Below, one piece after another: positions 1 to 5,443 of a DNA stretch of 5,443 nucleotides. The stretch's first letter is position 1; each line of letters begins with the position of its first letter. Made by a program: the position numbers and the translations under genes. The stretch comes from an uncultured Bacilli bacterium (GTDB lineage: Bacteria; Bacillota_I; Bacilli_A; RFN20; CAG-826). The stretch lies in NCBI GenBank assembly GCA_934162685.1, contig CAKPJO010000111.1, positions 1-5,443 of the forward strand. Reading direction: 5' to 3'. The notes below the pieces were generated by a model that ran no database searches, had not been told where the DNA came from, and saw only the letters and a list, made by a program, of their open reading frames with translations.

Positions 1-275
1 TCATAATCATATGTTTTTCCAGGATTTTTTGACAAAAACACTATTTCATCTTCTACTAGAAATTTAAATATTTTTAAGCCTTCTTTTAATGAAATGTCAT
101 TAAAAGCTAATTTACATGTTTCTTCTGGAGTTAAACCCATATACGATTTAATGGTTTGAACGTCAAAACGATAACGATAATTATTTTTTATCATTGTCAT
201 ATTCCAACTATCTGTAATTTGTAATAAGGCATCCCATAAAGTGCCATCTAAATCAAAAAATATTGCTTTCTTCAT
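1..275 (-). CDS. HAD family hydrolase, N-terminal part (runs off the left edge)
   Basis: The 91 readable codons begin MKKAIFFDLDGTLWDA, which is HAD motif I: Asp8 is the predicted nucleophile and Asp10 the general acid/base. Residues 15-85 are mostly helical, as expected for the C1 cap domain of subfamily IA phosphatases such as phosphoglycolate-phosphatase-like enzymes. The fragment ends at NPGKTYDY, which resembles the stretch that leads back into the core domain, so motifs II-IV lie outside the window. The ATG at 275 is preceded by GGTGAT (285-280) with a 4-base spacer. It lies 49 bases downstream of the MazF-like gene on the same strand and is probably cotranscribed, although a weak promoter fits the gap. 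The family assignment is firm; the substrate cannot be inferred. It is distinct from the second HAD gene at 2271-2921. Confidence 0.88.
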   Translation of the reverse strand, partial: MKKAIFFDLDGTLWDALLQITDSWNMTMIKNNYRYRFDVQTIKSYMGLTPEETCKLAFNDISLKEGLKIFKFLVEDEIVFLSKNPGKTYDY

Positions 276-291
276 TTTAATCACCATCATT

Positions 292-320
292 ATTATAAAA
301 TATTAAAAATTAATAGGCAA
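292..320 (-). promoter_or_regulatory. Possible promoter before the left-edge HAD gene
   Basis: On the minus strand a TTGCCT box (320-315, 4 of 6 matches to the sigma-A -35 consensus) is separated by exactly 17 bases from a perfect TATAAT (297-292). The predicted start of transcription near 285 would leave a leader of only about 10 bases beginning at the GGTGAT ribosome binding site. That is tight, and TATAAT-like strings are common in such AT-rich DNA. The gene may simply be read from the operon. Confidence 0.3.
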
Positions 321-324
321 AACT

Positions 325-879
325 TTAATAATTATCATTGTTTAAAAACGCCACTTTTATTGCTTCTTCCACTAATTTAATGTTTTCTTTGGATAGTGTT
401 ATTTTGCCATCATCCCTGCCAATCATACGCGCTATTCGACGTTTAGATATTGAACGTATTGCATCAAGTTTTAAATAAGAATGTGTATCCGAATCATCTT
501 CATTTAATTCTGGAATGACACCAATATCAAATGTCAAATTACTCCCAATTGCGTCACGACTTGATAATGGTATAACTACAATATTTCCTAAATCAACTGC
601 CCAAACTAATGCATAGTGACCTTTAGTATTAAAATCACTTAATTCAGTTCCAACATTTATACCAAATTCCACCCAAACTATATCACCGCGTTTAATATTA
701 TCTGGCTGGGTATTATAGCCAGATTTATTTATAGATTCTTTGAAATATGTTGCTTTTTTATCTAACCATGCTATAAACTCACCAGCAATTTCTGAATCTA
801 TTGATGATAATTTTTTATATATACTATTAAATGCATGCTTTGCATCTTTTTGTTTAGCTTTGTCTAAAGAAAAACGCAC
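325..879 (-). CDS. PemK/MazF-like toxin-fold protein with N-terminal extension
   Basis: This 184-residue protein is longer than classical MazF (about 110-120). Residues 1-60 are a charged, mostly helical extension. Residues 62-175 match the MazF/PemK barrel: KRGDIVWVEFG (63-73), GTE (77-79), the HYALV strand (88-92), VVIPLSS (101-107) and DAIRSISKRRI (139-149). The last corresponds to the 'QIRTIDKQRL' region of Bacillus subtilis MazF. Members of the family cleave mRNA at short sequences. By my alignment the catalytic Arg25 of B. subtilis MazF is replaced by His88 and Thr48 by Ser106 or Ser107; a subfamily with H and LSS here seems normal, so this does not prove inactivity. The start is GTG at 879, supported by GGTGAT at 890-885 with a 5-base spacer. 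It lies 44 bases after rimO and 49 before a HAD gene, and neither gap can encode an antitoxin. Family confident; toxicity and targets unknown. Confidence 0.82.
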   Translation of the reverse strand: MRFSLDKAKQKDAKHAFNSIYKKLSSIDSEIAGEFIAWLDKKATYFKESINKSGYNTQPDNIKRGDIVWVEFGINVGTELSDFNTKGHYALVWAVDLGNIVVIPLSSRDAIGSNLTFDIGVIPELNEDDSDTHSYLKLDAIRSISKRRIARMIGRDDGKITLSKENIKLVEEAIKVAFLNNDNY

Positions 880-884
880 TATTA

Positions 885-890
885 ATCACC
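885..890 (-). promoter_or_regulatory. Ribosome binding site fixing the GTG start of the MazF-like gene
   Basis: GGTGAT on the minus strand lies 5 bases before the GTG at 879-877. It matches the 3' half of the full Shine-Dalgarno complement (AAGGAGGTGATC). Because the start codon is GTG rather than ATG, this site is the main support for the chosen start. Confidence 0.65.
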
Positions 891-923
891 AATATTAATA
901 TATGCGTTATTTTATTTTCTTCT

Positions 924-2219
924 CTAATTTAATTTTATTCCATATAAGTCATAACTAAATGCATTAGTTATTTTAACTGTTACTTTTTGTCCAATTTTTA
1001 GTGGCTCATCAGATGTTATGATTATCTTGCCATCAACATCATCAGGAGCGTTCCATCCTGATCTAAACTCGTATTCGCCATTTTTCAAATTTTTAGCAAC
1101 AACTAGTCCTTCCATGACTTCTCCAATTCTTTTCTTGTTTAAATCATAAGAAATTTTTTGTTGTACTCGCATTAAACGATTCAATCGCGCTTTCTTTACT
1201 TTTTCATCAACTTGATTATCCATTTTATCTGCAACAGTATTTTCTTCTTTTGAATAAGTGAAAGCACCCAAATGATCAAACTTTATTTCTTGAATAAACT
1301 CAAGTAATTCTTCAAAATCTTCTTCCGTTTCTCCTGGGAAACCAACAATTACAGTAGTACGTAAAGTTGGGTTTTTAATTATTCTTCTTGTTCTGTCAAA
1401 TAATTCTTTTAAAAACTCTTTGTCTCCTCGTCTATTCATAGCTTTTAATATACGTGAAGATGCATGTTGTATTGGCAAATCAAAATATGGAGTTAAACGT
1501 GGCTCATCATTCATTAATTGTAACAATTCATCACTGACTTCATTAGGATATAAATAAAGCATTCTTATATATTCAAGCTCTTTAATTTTTAATAATTCTT
1601 TTAAAAGAGTAACAATTGTAGTTCCATCTTTAAAGTCTGACCCATAACGGGTAGTATCTTGCGATATAACCACTAATTCCTTTGCACCATTTTTAGCAAG
1701 CATTTTTGCTTCTTCAATTAAATTTTTTAAAGGGAAAGAGCGAAAACTACCACGAATTAACGGAATAGCGCAATAAGTGCAACAATTATTGCATCCTTCA
1801 GATATTTTCAAATAAGCCGTAAAGCTTGGCGTAGAAATAACACGATGCATTGGACATAAACCTTCTTTTAAAGAATCATCGTTAAATAAAGCATTTATTT
1901 TCGCATTAATAGTTGGATAGTCTTTTATAGATACAAATAAATCCACTTCTGGTATTTGCTCTTTTAATTCTTGTTCATATCTTTGTACTAAACATCCAAC
2001 AACTATAAGCTTTTTGTGATATTGTGCCATTTCTAATATAGTATTAATAGCTTCTTCTTTTGCGGCATCAATAAAACCACATGTATTAACAATTATTCCA
2101 TCTGCTTTTGATGGATCATTAACTATTTCGTAATTTCCTTCTTTTAACATACCAAGAATCATCTCAGAATCCACCAAATTTTTAGCACATCCTAGCGATA
2201 CTATACCTATCTTTATCAT
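924..2219 (-). CDS. rimO: Ribosomal protein S12 methylthiotransferase RimO
   Basis: RimO is a radical-SAM enzyme with two [4Fe-4S] clusters. It adds a methylthio group to the beta carbon of a conserved Asp (Asp88 in E. coli numbering) of ribosomal protein S12. Residues 1-125 are the UPF0004 domain, opening MIKIGIVSLGCAKNLVDSE, with cluster ligands Cys11, Cys47 and Cys76. Residues 135-360 are the radical-SAM barrel with CNNCCTYC, where Cys143, Cys147 and Cys150 bind the second cluster. Residues 368-431 are the TRAM domain. GAFTYSKEENT (318-328) and NAPDDVDG (390-397) point to RimO rather than the tRNA enzyme MiaB. At 431 residues it has normal length. I chose ATG at 2219 because AGGTGG (2229-2224) sits 4 bases upstream; an in-frame GTG at 2237 would add six residues (MKLGGF) and translate through that site. 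It ends in TAG and lies 51 bases downstream of a HAD gene on the same strand. Confidence 0.96.
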   Translation of the reverse strand: MIKIGIVSLGCAKNLVDSEMILGMLKEGNYEIVNDPSKADGIIVNTCGFIDAAKEEAINTILEMAQYHKKLIVVGCLVQRYEQELKEQIPEVDLFVSIKDYPTINAKINALFNDDSLKEGLCPMHRVISTPSFTAYLKISEGCNNCCTYCAIPLIRGSFRSFPLKNLIEEAKMLAKNGAKELVVISQDTTRYGSDFKDGTTIVTLLKELLKIKELEYIRMLYLYPNEVSDELLQLMNDEPRLTPYFDLPIQHASSRILKAMNRRGDKEFLKELFDRTRRIIKNPTLRTTVIVGFPGETEEDFEELLEFIQEIKFDHLGAFTYSKEENTVADKMDNQVDEKVKKARLNRLMRVQQKISYDLNKKRIGEVMEGLVVAKNLKNGEYEFRSGWNAPDDVDGKIIITSDEPLKIGQKVTVKITNAFSYDLYGIKLN

Positions 2220-2223
2220 AAAA

Positions 2224-2229
2224 CCACCT
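2224..2229 (-). promoter_or_regulatory. Ribosome binding site fixing the ATG start of rimO
   Basis: AGGTGG lies 4 bases before ATG 2219. A second AGGTGA (2239-2234) lies ten bases further upstream and overlaps the alternative GTG start at 2237. Protein homology begins at MIKIG, which favours the downstream ATG. Confidence 0.65.
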
Positions 2230-2240
2230 AATTTCACCTA

Positions 2241-2269
2241 ATTTTATACTAATTAATTGCTAAGTTCAA
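2241..2269 (-). promoter_or_regulatory. Possible internal promoter for rimO
   Basis: TTGAAC (2269-2264, 4 of 6 matches) and TAAAAT (2246-2241, 5 of 6) are separated by 17 bases, in the 51-base gap between the HAD gene and rimO. Transcription would start near 2234, leaving a short leader that contains the ribosome binding site and excludes the upstream GTG. AT-rich background makes chance matches likely. Confidence 0.4.
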
Positions 2270-2270
2270 C

Positions 2271-2921
2271 TTAATTATCGAAGAATACTTTAAGGTTCTC
2301 CATATTTGATAGTACATAATCAGCATATACAATTTTATCTTTTGTCATACTCCATTGATCTTCAATAAAAACCGTTTTAAATCGTCCTGCTTTAGCGGCT
2401 TTTAATCCGTTAATTGAATCTTCTACTACAATAATATCTTCAACATTTATCGCTAATTCTTGACTAGCTTTTAAAAATATATCCGGATTAGGTTTACCTT
2501 TTTCTACCATATCATTAGTTATAACTACATCAAAATATGGATATAAATTAGTATACGCAAAGTAATTGTCAAGTAATTGTTTAGTGGATGATGTCGCTAA
2601 CGCTACTTTAATATTATGACTTTTCAAAAAATTTAAAGTTTCTAAAACATATGGTCGTAAAGGAAGAGAATTGTTTTTTTTAATAAACTCCATGGTACGT
2701 TCTTTACGATATTTAGACATTTGTTCATAAAGCCAATAATTATTTACTAATTTATAAAAATATTCAATAGCTTCTTTTTTTCCTAATCCTAGAGAATTAA
2801 CAATATCATTTCTTGTTAAACTATATCCTAACTTTTTACTAAGTTCCAACTTAAAACTAACATTTAAACGCTCAGTATCTAATATTACTCCATCCAAATC
2901 AAAAATAACTGCCTTAATCAT
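2271..2921 (-). CDS. HAD subfamily IA phosphatase / beta-phosphoglucomutase-like protein
   Basis: This 216-residue protein has the usual length for the beta-phosphoglucomutase/sugar-phosphatase branch of HAD subfamily IA and carries all four core motifs. Motif I is FDLDGVILDTE with nucleophile Asp8 and acid/base Asp10. Motif II is ALATSS with Ser111. Motif III is Lys143 in KGKPNPDIF. Motif IV is VVEDSINGLKAAKAG with the Mg-binding Glu167 and Asp168. Residues about 15-85 form the helical cap that sets substrate choice. The cap lacks the His that follows motif I in true beta-phosphoglucomutase (His20 of the Lactococcus enzyme; here the sequence is TERLN), so a sugar-phosphate or nucleotide phosphatase is as likely as a mutase. 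ATG 2921 is preceded by two GGAGG sites. It is the first gene of the leftward group and is divergent from typA. The family is certain; the substrate is open. Confidence 0.9.
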   Translation of the reverse strand: MIKAVIFDLDGVILDTERLNVSFKLELSKKLGYSLTRNDIVNSLGLGKKEAIEYFYKLVNNYWLYEQMSKYRKERTMEFIKKNNSLPLRPYVLETLNFLKSHNIKVALATSSTKQLLDNYFAYTNLYPYFDVVITNDMVEKGKPNPDIFLKASQELAINVEDIIVVEDSINGLKAAKAGRFKTVFIEDQWSMTKDKIVYADYVLSNMENLKVFFDN

Positions 2922-2926
2922 AAATG

Positions 2927-2939
2927 TCCTCCAACCTCC
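2927..2939 (-). promoter_or_regulatory. Tandem Shine-Dalgarno sites before the HAD gene
   Basis: On the minus strand GGAGG occurs at 2939-2935 and again at 2932-2928, the nearer copy 6 bases from the ATG at 2921. The nearer copy has ideal spacing. The duplicate may arise by chance or act as a ribosome standby site. It is also the only site in the window using the 5' GGAGG half; the others use AGGTG or GGTGAT. Confidence 0.6.
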
Positions 2940-2948
2940 AATATAAAT

Positions 2949-2976
2949 ATTTTAATATAATATTTATAAATAGCAA
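2949..2976 (-). promoter_or_regulatory. Likely promoter of the leftward HAD-rimO-mazF-like-HAD gene group
   Basis: TTGCTA (2976-2971, 4 of 6) is followed after 16 bases by TAAAAT (2954-2949, 5 of 6), which places the transcription start near 2942, just ahead of the tandem ribosome binding sites. The location upstream of the first leftward gene makes a promoter here necessary. Other TATA-like strings in the same stretch could serve as the -10 box. Confidence 0.45.
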
Positions 2977-2983
2977 TTTTTTC

Positions 2984-3012
2984 TTGTACTGAAGTAAAAA
3001 TGTTATTATAAT
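2984..3012 (+). promoter_or_regulatory. Likely typA promoter
   Basis: A perfect TATAAT (3007-3012) lies 17 bases after TTGTAC (2984-2989, 3 of 6). Transcription would start near 3019, giving a leader of about 29 bases before the ATG at 3048. The -35 box is only 7 bases from the -35 box of the leftward promoter, so the two promoters stand back to back. Confidence 0.55.
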
Positions 3013-3036
3013 ATAGCCGTTGTTTACATGATAAGT

Positions 3037-3042
3037 AGGTGA
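3037..3042 (+). promoter_or_regulatory. Ribosome binding site fixing the ATG start of typA
   Basis: AGGTGA lies 5 bases before ATG 3048. An in-frame GTG at 3039 lies inside this same motif and would add only MNY, so it is very unlikely to be the real start. Confidence 0.7.
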
Positions 3043-3047
3043 ATTAT

Positions 3048-4871
3048 ATGAAAATTAGAAATATTGCTATTATTGCACACGTTGACCATGGCAAAACTAC
3101 ATTAGTGGATCAACTACTTCGTTGCTCAGGAACATTTAGAAGTAATGAAGAAGTTGCTGAACGTGCAATGGATAGTAACGACATTGAAAGAGAACGCGGA
3201 ATTACCATTCTTGCAAAAACTACCGCGATTAACTACAAAGATTACCGCATTAATATCTTAGACACTCCGGGACATGCTGATTTTGGTGGCGAAGTAGAAA
3301 GAATTATGCACATGGTCGATGGATGTTTACTATTAGTGGATGCATTCGAAGGCACTATGCCTCAAACTAGATTCGTTTTAAAGAAAGCTCTTGAAGCTGG
3401 AGTTAAACCTGTTGTTGTTGTCAACAAAGTGGATAGACCTAACGCTGATCCAAAACGTGTTGTTGATGAAGTATTAGAACTATTTATTGAATTAGGCGCT
3501 AGCGATGACTTATTAAACTTTAAAGTTGTATATGCATCTGCTTTAAAAGGAACTTCTTCATATTATCCTGATCCAAGTGATCAAAAGCCTGGTATGGATC
3601 CTATATTTGATACTATTATCGAAGAAATTCCTGAGCCAAATGTTGACGAAGAAGGTTCTTTCCAATTCCAACCAGCATTATTAGACTATAATGACTTCGT
3701 TGGACGTATTGGTATCGGATGTATTAGGCGTGGAACTGTTCACGTGAATGATATGGTTAGCTGTTTAAGATTAGATGGCACTACCACAAACTTCCGTATT
3801 CAAAAATTATATGGCTTCTTAGGACTTAAACGTCTTGAGATTAATGAAGCTCACGCTGGTGATATATGTGCAATTGCCGGACTTCCTGATTTAAATGTTG
3901 GAGAAACAGTCGTAACTGTCGGAAGTAAGGATGCCTTGCCATTATTAAGAATTGATGAACCAACATTACAAATGACATTTGGCACTAATACATCTCCTTT
4001 TTCTGGACGCGATGGTAAATTATTAACTGCACGTAAAATTGAAGAAAGATTGTTCCGTGAAATTCAAAGAGACGTATCATTAAAGTTTAGCCGTGTTCCT
4101 AATAGCGAAACTTGGATTGTTTCTGGACGTGGTGAATTACATCTGTCAATTTTAATTGAAAATATGCGCCGTGAAGGATTTGAATTACAAGTAAGTAAAC
4201 CTGAAGTTATTTTAAAAGAAATTGATGGTGTAACTTGTGAACCATATGAAGAAGTACAAATTGATGTTCCGAATGATTATCTAGGTACTATTATGGAAAG
4301 TATGGGTAATCGTGAAGCTGAATTAATTACGATGGACTCAAACGATTTAAATTCACGTTTACATTATATTGTTCCATCTAGAGGTTTGCTTGGATTCATG
4401 ACAAACTTTATGACTCTTACCAAAGGATATGGAATTATTAACCATTCCTTCTTAGAATATCGTCCAATGGGCGGAAAGAAAGTTGGAGAACGTCCTGTTG
4501 GCGTATTAGTGGCAACAGAGCCTGGACAAGTTACCGCTTATGCTCTTCAAAAACTTGAAGACCGTGGAACCATGTTCGTTGTTCCTGGTGATGAAGTATA
4601 CGAAGGAATGATTGTTGGCGAAAACAAATATGAAATCGATTTAGCCGTAAATGTTGTAACAAGTAAGAACTTAACAAACATGCGTGCTGCTGGATCTGAT
4701 CATACAGTTGTTTTAAAAGCTGCAAGAAAAATGTCACTTGAAGCATGTCTAGATTATATAAATACTGATGAGTTAGTGGAAATCACTCCTGCTACTTATC
4801 GCTTAAGAAAAAAGATTCTTAATACCGTAGAGCGTAAAAAATTTGATGCTCATCAAAAAGACAATAAATAA
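3048..4871 (+). CDS. typA: Translational GTPase TypA/BipA
   Basis: TypA (BipA) is a ribosome-binding GTPase of the EF-G/LepA group, linked to 50S subunit assembly and to growth at low temperature or under stress. The 607 residues match the family length. The GTPase domain (1-195) has G1 AHVDHGKT (10-17), switch I RGITI (50-54), G3 DTPGH (72-76), G4 NKVD (126-129) and G5 SAL (164-166). A beta-barrel domain follows (about 203-295), then EF-G-like domains III (305-385, with SGRGELHLSIL at 359-369) and V (396-475, with PSRGLLGF at 443-450). The TypA-specific C-terminal domain (about 480-607) includes NMRAAGSDHTVVL (544-556) and DELVEITPATYRLRK (574-588), which exclude EF-G and LepA. ATG 3048 is chosen over GTG 3039 because of the ribosome binding site. 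It is divergent from the HAD gene, appears monocistronic and is followed by an intrinsic terminator. Confidence 0.98.
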   Translation: MKIRNIAIIAHVDHGKTTLVDQLLRCSGTFRSNEEVAERAMDSNDIERERGITILAKTTAINYKDYRINILDTPGHADFGGEVERIMHMVDGCLLLVDAFEGTMPQTRFVLKKALEAGVKPVVVVNKVDRPNADPKRVVDEVLELFIELGASDDLLNFKVVYASALKGTSSYYPDPSDQKPGMDPIFDTIIEEIPEPNVDEEGSFQFQPALLDYNDFVGRIGIGCIRRGTVHVNDMVSCLRLDGTTTNFRIQKLYGFLGLKRLEINEAHAGDICAIAGLPDLNVGETVVTVGSKDALPLLRIDEPTLQMTFGTNTSPFSGRDGKLLTARKIEERLFREIQRDVSLKFSRVPNSETWIVSGRGELHLSILIENMRREGFELQVSKPEVILKEIDGVTCEPYEEVQIDVPNDYLGTIMESMGNREAELITMDSNDLNSRLHYIVPSRGLLGFMTNFMTLTKGYGIINHSFLEYRPMGGKKVGERPVGVLVATEPGQVTAYALQKLEDRGTMFVVPGDEVYEGMIVGENKYEIDLAVNVVTSKNLTNMRAAGSDHTVVLKAARKMSLEACLDYINTDELVEITPATYRLRKKILNTVERKKFDAHQKDNK

Positions 4872-4878
4872 TTATTTT

Positions 4879-4903
4879 AAAAAGCAATCTGATTGCTTTT
4901 TTT
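4879..4903 (+). terminator. Intrinsic terminator of typA
   Basis: Seven bases after the typA stop, AAAAAGCAAT (4879-4888) pairs with ATTGCTTTTT (4892-4901) around the loop CTG, giving a 10-bp stem. A run of seven T (4897-4903) overlaps and follows its 3' arm. The stem is AT-rich with a short GC centre, as is common in low-GC genomes. The A-rich 5' flank gives a T run on the other strand, so it may also work leftward. Confidence 0.8.
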
Positions 4904-5002
4904 ATATAGTTTTTAAATGTGCTTAAATAACTATTTACTAATAAAACATATTTTATATCATTGCTAATTAATGACTTTATAAAATCATCAAAGAAAAGTA
5001 AT
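4904..5002. other. Unassigned AT-rich spacer between two rightward terminators
   Basis: I see no credible gene in these 99 bases. The longest rightward reading that begins with ATG (4914) has 16 codons and no ribosome binding site. No -35/-10 pair with normal spacing was found, although TTGCTA (4961-4966) and TATAAA (4978-4983) occur at unsuitable spacing. The presence of a second terminator immediately downstream leaves open a short untranslated RNA. Confidence 0.4.
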
Positions 5003-5046
5003 AAACTAGGTGCTTTTTTCTAAGATGGTGGCACCTAGTTTTTTTT
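5003..5046 (+). terminator. Second rightward intrinsic terminator with a long loop
   Basis: AAACTAGGTGC (5003-5013) pairs perfectly with GCACCTAGTTT (5031-5041). The 11-bp stem encloses a 17-base loop and is followed by a run of T ending at 5046. It is more stable than the first typA terminator. No rightward gene lies between the two, so it is either a backup terminator for typA read-through or the 3' end of a small transcript. There is no matching T run on the minus strand, so the direction is clear. Confidence 0.75.
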
Positions 5047-5079
5047 CAATTAAAATTGATAATTCGATTGTTTTATAGC

Positions 5080-5107
5080 AAAAAAGGCAACCCAATCGGA
5101 TTGCCTT
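5080..5107 (-). terminator. Intrinsic terminator of the right-edge gene
   Basis: On the minus strand AAGGCAA (5107-5101) pairs with TTGCCTT (5090-5084). Two further G-C pairs extend the stem inside a single A-C mismatch, around the 4-base loop GATT. A run of six T on that strand (5085-5080) follows. It starts 25 bases after the stop codon of the leftward gene ending at 5133. Confidence 0.8.
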
Positions 5108-5132
5108 AATTCATGTTTTGTTGACTATTTAA

Positions 5133-5443
5133 CTATTGTTTTGCTTTTCTTGCTTGACGATTTTTAAGTAACTTAGCATAGTTAACATTACCAACTTCGC
5201 CTTGTTGTAATCCTTTAGTTTCCATTAAGTCCGCAATCATCATTTTTGCTCTCTTAATAGATAAAGCAGATTTTACTTTAATCATTGTAGGTGTATTTGC
5301 AAAACATTTTTTCTTACTTTCATCACGTGCAGGAATAGTTGTTCCTTCATATTTTTTAGGATCTGTAGCAAGATATAATTTTAAATTCTTACCAACAAGA
5401 GTAATACGAGCATATTCTTCTTTTCTTAATCTAAATGTATCAC
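5133..5443 (-). CDS. C-terminal end of an uncharacterised protein (runs off the right edge)
   Basis: One frame is open from the window edge to TAG at 5133, giving 102 residues (first full codon at 5441), with no start in view. The order is FRLRKEEYARITLVGKNLKLYLATDPKKYEGT (3-34), a short linker, FANTPTMIKVKSALSIKRAKMMIADLMETKGL (47-78), then a basic tail ending KNRQARKAKQ. From memory this resembles a domain, often repeated, in uncharacterised proteins of Bacillota and Mollicutes relatives. That domain has the pattern 'AKLxIKGKTLxLYLALDP' followed by 'TPxLxKVKSxRxxKxAxxLI'. I cannot name a Pfam family. The visible part has no membrane segment and no recognisable catalytic motif. A good terminator follows, so this is the last gene of its transcript. 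The reading frame is certain; function is unknown. Confidence 0.85.
   Translation of the reverse strand, partial: DTFRLRKEEYARITLVGKNLKLYLATDPKKYEGTTIPARDESKKKCFANTPTMIKVKSALSIKRAKMMIADLMETKGLQQGEVGNVNYAKLLKNRQARKAKQ

Noticed and set aside
897..902. TATATT as a -10 box directly before the MazF-like gene
   Set aside because: There is no acceptable -35 box 16-18 bases upstream and the stretch is simple AT-rich sequence; cotranscription with rimO explains expression.
2271..2921. Naming the HAD gene pgmB (beta-phosphoglucomutase)
   Set aside because: The core motifs fit, but the cap lacks the His expected after motif I and no maltose or trehalose phosphorylase gene is nearby, so only the family is called.
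4531..4746. 71-codon open frame on the minus strand within typA
   Set aside because: It lies entirely inside the strongly conserved typA C-terminal coding region, has no ribosome binding site in view and its product resembles no family; it is a shadow frame.
4914..4964. Short open frame of 16 codons beginning ATG TGC after the typA terminator
   Set aside because: It has no Shine-Dalgarno site, lies behind a terminator and has unremarkable composition.
5021..5041. T-box-like string (GGTGGCACC) in the second rightward terminator
   Set aside because: It recalls the T-box core (UGGNACC), but no stem I or specifier loop fits in the short spacer upstream. The ACC part is the 3' arm of the terminator itself, and no rightward gene follows that could be regulated. 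Chance similarity is more likely.
1..5443. CRISPR arrays, insertion sequences, tRNA or rRNA genes
   Set aside because: Reading both strands shows no spaced direct repeats, no transposase frame with terminal inverted repeats, and no tRNA cloverleaf or rRNA segment in the short gaps.

Overview
The window is AT-rich (roughly one third G+C by eye) and looks like the chromosome of a low-GC Bacillota or Mollicutes-related bacterium. Candidates are Acholeplasma/Izemoplasma-like, RF39-like or Erysipelotrichia-like lineages; the sequence alone does not decide between them. Intergenic gaps are short, Shine-Dalgarno sites are strong and intrinsic terminators are T-rich. All nine tryptophans in the readable coding regions are TGG, and no readable gene contains or ends in TGA. 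This argues against the UGA=Trp code of Mycoplasma/Spiroplasma.

Layout, left to right. Positions 1-2921 hold four genes on the minus strand. In transcription order they are a HAD subfamily IA phosphatase or mutase (2921-2271), the ribosomal protein S12 methylthiotransferase rimO (2219-924), a PemK/MazF-like protein with an N-terminal extension and no adjacent antitoxin (879-325), and the N-terminal part of a second HAD hydrolase that runs off the left edge (275-1). Gaps between them are 44-51 bases and no terminator is visible, so they probably form one transcription unit, perhaps with internal promoters before rimO and before the second HAD gene. Positions 2922-3047 are a divergent promoter region. 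Positions 3048-4871 on the plus strand encode the translational GTPase TypA/BipA. A 261-base intergenic region follows. It carries two rightward intrinsic terminators and one leftward terminator belonging to the last gene. That gene, on the minus strand at the right edge, is the C-terminal end of an uncharacterised protein.

Three of the genes act on the ribosome or RNA: RimO modifies S12, TypA is a ribosome-associated GTPase, and the MazF-like protein would be an mRNA endonuclease if active. The HAD proteins are probably metabolic housekeeping phosphatases. Most of the window is ordinary core genome. The least ordinary items are the MazF-like protein without a partner, the unexplained spacer between the two rightward terminators, and the unnamed domain at the right edge. 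I did not find a clearly new multi-gene system.
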